Assembly: GCF_019175285.1 (NCBI RefSeq)
Contig: NC_056528.1
Span: 16,523,447 to 16,587,446 of the forward strand
DNA from: Sceloporus undulatus
Taxonomy: Eukaryota > Chordata > Lepidosauria > Squamata > Phrynosomatidae
Direction: 5' to 3'
Length of the DNA stretch: 64,000 nt
Shown here one piece after another: positions 60,001 to 64,000 of this stretch (positions are counted from its first letter, which is position 1; each line of letters opens with the position of its first letter). Made by a program: the position numbers and the translations under genes. The notes beneath the pieces were generated by a model that saw nothing but the letters and a program-made list of their open reading frames with translations, was not told where the DNA came from and ran no database searches.

Positions 60001-60333
60001 CAGGTGGCCCTCCGCATTTGCAGCTTTGACTTTTGCGGATTTGACTATTTGCAGGTTTGATTAATATGTTCTCTCTAGGTCCTCTAGCGCAACTCTGCCA
60101 CAAGTTGGCCATAGAGTTTGTCCTGAGAAACCTAGAAGTTCCTAGAGAAAACACTTCTCTAGGCATTTGTGGGTCCTCCAACATGGGTCTATGGTCAACC
60201 TCTGGCAGAGGTTGACCATAGAGTTGCACTGTGTTCTTCTAGGTAAAACGAATAGTGTTTTTTTAATTTGTGGTTTTCCCACATTCACCGGGGTCCTTCA
60301 CCCCTAACCCCAGCGAATGTGGGGGGACCACTG
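60001..60333 (+). mobile_element. Foldback Tigger-like MITE, near full length
   Basis: Ends CAGGTGGCCCTCCGCATTTG and GCGAATGTGGGGGGACCACTG are inverted repeats. Inside, CAACCTCTGGCAGAGGTTGA is a near-perfect palindrome. TA follows the right end. Confidence 0.78.
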
Positions 60334-61454
60334 TATTGTTTTCACGTATTAAAAAACAAGATATAATACGTAAATAAACATAGTGAGGGCAAAGAACAAT
60401 AAAAACACTAAAACATCAGAGGAACTTTATTTTTTAAAAGAGAACTCTGCAAAGTCATAAAGCGACAAAGCGCAAAAGCAGCAGAGGATAAGCAAAGGAA
60501 CTCTATCTTTCGCTCATCCTCTCTCTATAATTAAATGCAAAAATAATCAGCAAGAGTAAAAATCAACTGGCAAACAGACAATCATCTGAAGGCTGCCGAC
60601 TTAGCGCACTTTCTGAACCTGTCTGGGTTTCCTCTTCGTACATATTAGTAAAATGGTGTAATGATTAATCAAAATGAATCCTTAACACTCTGTCTATTTA
60701 AGATTGTAAAACCATATTGAGCAATGAAGATGAAATAAATCAAAGCACAATACCTGACAGCTCCTCCCGTCACTCAGGACTGCACCAGAAACATGTATTT
60801 TTCCACGCTGTTTCTCTCTTTAACGGAAGGGAGGAAATCCTCCAACCCCAAGAGAAGTATATTCCAAGATAATGGACCAGGGAACACCGAACCAGATTAT
60901 CCTTCACCTTTGTAATCTGTTTCCCCAAAGGTTTTTCAGTTTGGTCTTCAGCAAACTATCTCTCTTCAGCAGTTAGCTCACTACCTAGAAACTGACGCTC
61001 TCAAATAATATAATCCAATCAAAGGATGAATACAAATTGAAATAGGGAGAGACATAGGAGATTAAAAATAAACCTTAAGAGAAAACGAGGCATCCAGACA
61101 CTTTGAAGAGGAGCAAGTGGCATGTAATAAAGCTGGAGCTTGCTTGAAAAACAAGCTTAACAAGTTCCCCGGGAAAAAAGGCAAATGACTCAGGTTTTAG
61201 TTGAAGGGAAGATCGGGATGAAATTTTCCAGGTGTGTGCAAACAGGGATGCCAGCCACTCAGTAAATCTGGGTTTGAAATAACACGAAGGAGGTATTTTG
61301 CAGACCCAAACTGAAGTTGCACACCATCGATATGTGGTTAACATGCACCCCTTGCTTTTCCTCCTTCCCATCTAAGCCACATAGCCTGGATTCGGTAAGG
61401 AGTCGGATGTAAACACTCAGTCCAAACAAGACCAAGTTGCCATTGGTCAATGGT

Positions 61455-61660
61455 ATCAATGGTAATGATTTGAGCCTTGGACTAGGACTCTGGAGACCAG
61501 CTTGGCCATGAAACCCATTGGGAGACCTTAGGCAAGTCACACGCTCTCAGCCTCAGGGAAGGCAATGGCAAACCTCTTTGCCAAAAAGAATGCGTAATAG
61601 GTTCACTTTAGGGTTGCCATAAATCAGAAGTGACTTGAAGGCACATGACAACAATAATCA
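61455..61660 (+). mobile_element. Squamate tRNA-derived SINE
   Basis: It begins ATGGTAATGATTTGAGCCTT and ends GACTTGAAGGCACATGACAA; same family. Confidence 0.83.
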
Positions 61661-62786
61661 TAGAAGACCATTGATGTAAATTTAGAATATCATCCAGACT
61701 TTGACACCTTTCAGATTAGATTCCTGCCATGCGATATATATGGGGCTGAAGAAACGTCTATTTGTTTGGTAAAATACAATAAACTAGATTGTTGACTCGT
61801 ATCAGCTGAATGGATCAAATCTCACCAGTTCTGAAACTTCTTTGCTGGCTGCTGACAAAAAGCTGCTCCCTTCCACATAAATTGTTAATACGAACCAGCT
61901 GCAGGCAAGGTTTAATAGCTATTCCATCACTAAAACCTAGATTTTGATCTGCTTTGCATTTATAAATGCACACGCCAAACCAGCCAGACTTGTTCTGAGT
62001 TTCAGTAATGGCTTCCTTGCTCAATCTTAGTCAAGATGTAGAGAGATGCTAGGGGGTATATGCTCCATATACACACCCTTCCAACCGGTTATGAATGATG
62101 TGGCTTAAATGATAGTGAAGCCTTATCCAAAGCAGAATTGGTGTGGGGGTGATGCCACAGTACAAGCAAATGTGCATTTGATTGCGCATTCAGTAGTGCA
62201 ACATTCAGCACAATGGTTACATAGCACAATCATTGTGTAACTCTTGCATGGGGAGGTTTACCCCATGCAACCCAGATTTGATCCATGTGTTGACTACTAT
62301 TTGGAGAGAATGGCAGGCCCAAGTGAAAAGGAGAATGGTCCAGCTTAGGCGTTTAACAGACCAGGGGCTAGGAATATTTGTTTCTGTACCCTCCCAGAGA
62401 TAATCTAATAGATGGTGCTGTATGGTAATCATTAGAAATGTTGACGCCAGCTTTAAGTATGGTGAGAGCCCTGTGTAGGATGGACCATATCCCTTTCTTT
62501 ATCCACTTATTTTCTTCCCCACCTAGAAGTCTGAACTAACTGCTTGCAAAAGCCTTTGGGAATTAGTCTGAGAGTTGCCTACAGCTCTGGGTGAAAAGGT
62601 TGCTCAGCCTTGATAAAGATGGGGACTTTGCCTATCTCTTTTGGAAGTGGTCCATTCTTACTTTTAAGGGGCATGCTCCATGTAAACCGTTCCCATCGGG
62701 TTTTTATAATCTTAGTTAAAATGGCTCCTCGCACTATTGCATACATTCGGTTCTGTTTTGCTTCTGTGATTTCCTACCTTGACTTA

Positions 62787-62789
62787 GGA

Positions 62790-62820
<31 letters not shown>
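62787..62820 (+). repeat. (GAAA)n microsatellite
   Basis: Eight or more perfect GAAA units. Confidence 0.96.
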
Positions 62821-63436
62821 CGTTATTAAGCCTGTAATTGCAACTGTGGCAAATCAGTTTCCTGGATCTAAATGAGGTGCGTTCATTTGCGGAGGAGGGA
62901 TGCCTCTAGGCAACTAAACAGCACAGCTGTAATGTTGCCATGATCTAACCCTGCTTGTGAAACATCCAAAAAAGAAAACAAGGGCCTCATTCTCACTACC
63001 TTTTAAATCAGATCATGAATCGGTTTGAATGGGTTCCAACGGCCCGGTTCCCACTTAATCCGAATCTCTGAAGCGATTCTGAGAGGAGGGCCATGCGCTA
63101 GACCTATTTAACCCCCATCTTTTTGACACTGAATTTTTCCACTTCTTTTTTGATAAATCGATTCTGCGCAAGTGTGAACTACATGCGGATTGGAATCGAT
63201 TCAAATCTCCCCCCCCACACACAAGCACTAAAAGCTATGTCTCACCTGTTATAAGCAACTGTGTTTTACAGGTAAAGTGTTCCAACACTCGCTTTTCCAT
63301 AGTAAGGTAATGTGCTGAAGAAGTAAGCAACTGCCAGCTGAGGATGACTTTGAGGAGACAGGGGTACTTTATGTGAAGGTAGCAAATTCCAACAAATAAG
63401 AGGTCAGGGGAGTGGTTGTAACCTTAAAGAAAACTA

Positions 63437-63802
63437 CACTCGTCCCTCCACATTCGCTGGGTAAGGGGCACAGGGTCCTTGTGAACATGGAAAACCCACA
63501 AATAACAAAAGCACCATGTTTTCACCTGAGAGAACATCCCTCTAGGAATCTCTAGGTCCTCCAGTGCAACTCTGTGGTCAACATCTGCCAGACATTGACC
63601 AGAGAATTGCTCTGGAGGAGCTACAAATGCCTAGAGGAGTGTTCTCTCTAGGAATCTCTAGGTCCTTCAGTGCGACTTTTGGATAAAGTTGACCACAGAG
63701 TTGCGCTGGAGGACCCAGATATTCCTAGAGAGAGCATATTAATAAAATCCATGAATAAGCAAAACCACAAAAGTCAAAGCTGCAAATGTGGAGGGACGAA
63801 TG
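63437..63802 (+). mobile_element. Foldback Tigger-like MITE, full length
   Basis: Terminal CACTCGTCCCTCCACATTCG at the left and the inverse of CATTCGTCCCTCCACATTTG at the right form inverted repeats. TA precedes the left end. The interior holds nested inverted copies of CTAGGAATCTCTAGGTCCT. Confidence 0.78.
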
Positions 63803-64000
63803 CATTTACAATTTCAAGTCATCTCTTGCTGACTCAGAAAGGCCTTCTGATAAGGGAAGTCCATTATGTATAGCTTAAATACCTTTCAAAAGCACTGTTC
63901 TGCAAGATCAATTTGTGATGGCTGTTTCATTTATTAGGACCATCATGTTGTTATACCCTTGGATTTAACTGTCTGCAGAAATTGAAGACTGAGGTACAAT

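Larger units (their letters stand above)
59284..64000. other. Intron or upstream DNA of the GT92 gene
   Basis: No coding exon could be supported. Two tRNA-derived SINEs, two foldback MITEs and a (GAAA)n tract are listed separately. 60340-61440 and 61660-62780 show nothing I recognise. A GT92 leader exon is expected here but has no protein signal to find it by. Confidence 0.5.

Noticed and set aside
1-64000. Endogenous retrovirus, LTR element or Polinton
   Set aside because: No LTR pair, gag/pol/env-like frame or long terminal repeat typical of these was recognised in either strand.

Overview
The window is vertebrate nuclear DNA, almost certainly from a squamate reptile (lizard or snake). Host genes are split into short exons with GT-AG borders, and their proteins are close to human orthologues. 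The repeats are those of squamates: a Sauria-type SINE (8328-8550), a 5S rRNA-derived SINE (4062-4230), many copies of one tRNA-derived SINE, L2/CR1-like LINE ends, Tigger- and hAT-like MITEs, and Penelope-like ends carrying a hammerhead-ribozyme-like core. I saw no retrovirus, LTR element, Polinton or toxin gene.

Layout. (1) 1-10986 is non-coding, taken as a 5' intron of GARNL3. (2) 10987-31427, plus strand: 27 coding exons of GARNL3 (RapGAP plus citron-homology protein), complete except for the first ~23 codons, followed by a possible 3' UTR to ~37.65 kb. (3) 39400-45266, minus strand: all ten coding exons of SLC2A8 (GLUT8), assembling to 498 residues. (4) 46.27-46.83 kb: GC-rich promoter with ETS and CRE sites, then a G-rich minisatellite in the first intron of FBXW2. 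(5) 47911-53449, plus strand: FBXW2, with a leader exon carrying a 35-codon upstream ORF and six coding exons (454 residues, the human length). (6) 57931-59250, minus strand: a one-exon glycosyltransferase family 92 gene, a family I do not know from mammals. (7) 59284-64000: SINEs, foldback MITEs and unassigned DNA.

The genes do not form a pathway. The order GARNL3> <SLC2A8 FBXW2> <GT92 gives two convergent pairs and one divergent pair. In human, as I recall, GARNL3 and SLC2A8 point the same way and FBXW2 lies several Mb off, so a rearrangement is implied. Exon limits were read by eye from splice signals and reading-frame continuity; every junction in GARNL3, SLC2A8 and FBXW2 keeps frame. Gene identities rest on remembered protein sequences, not on a search.
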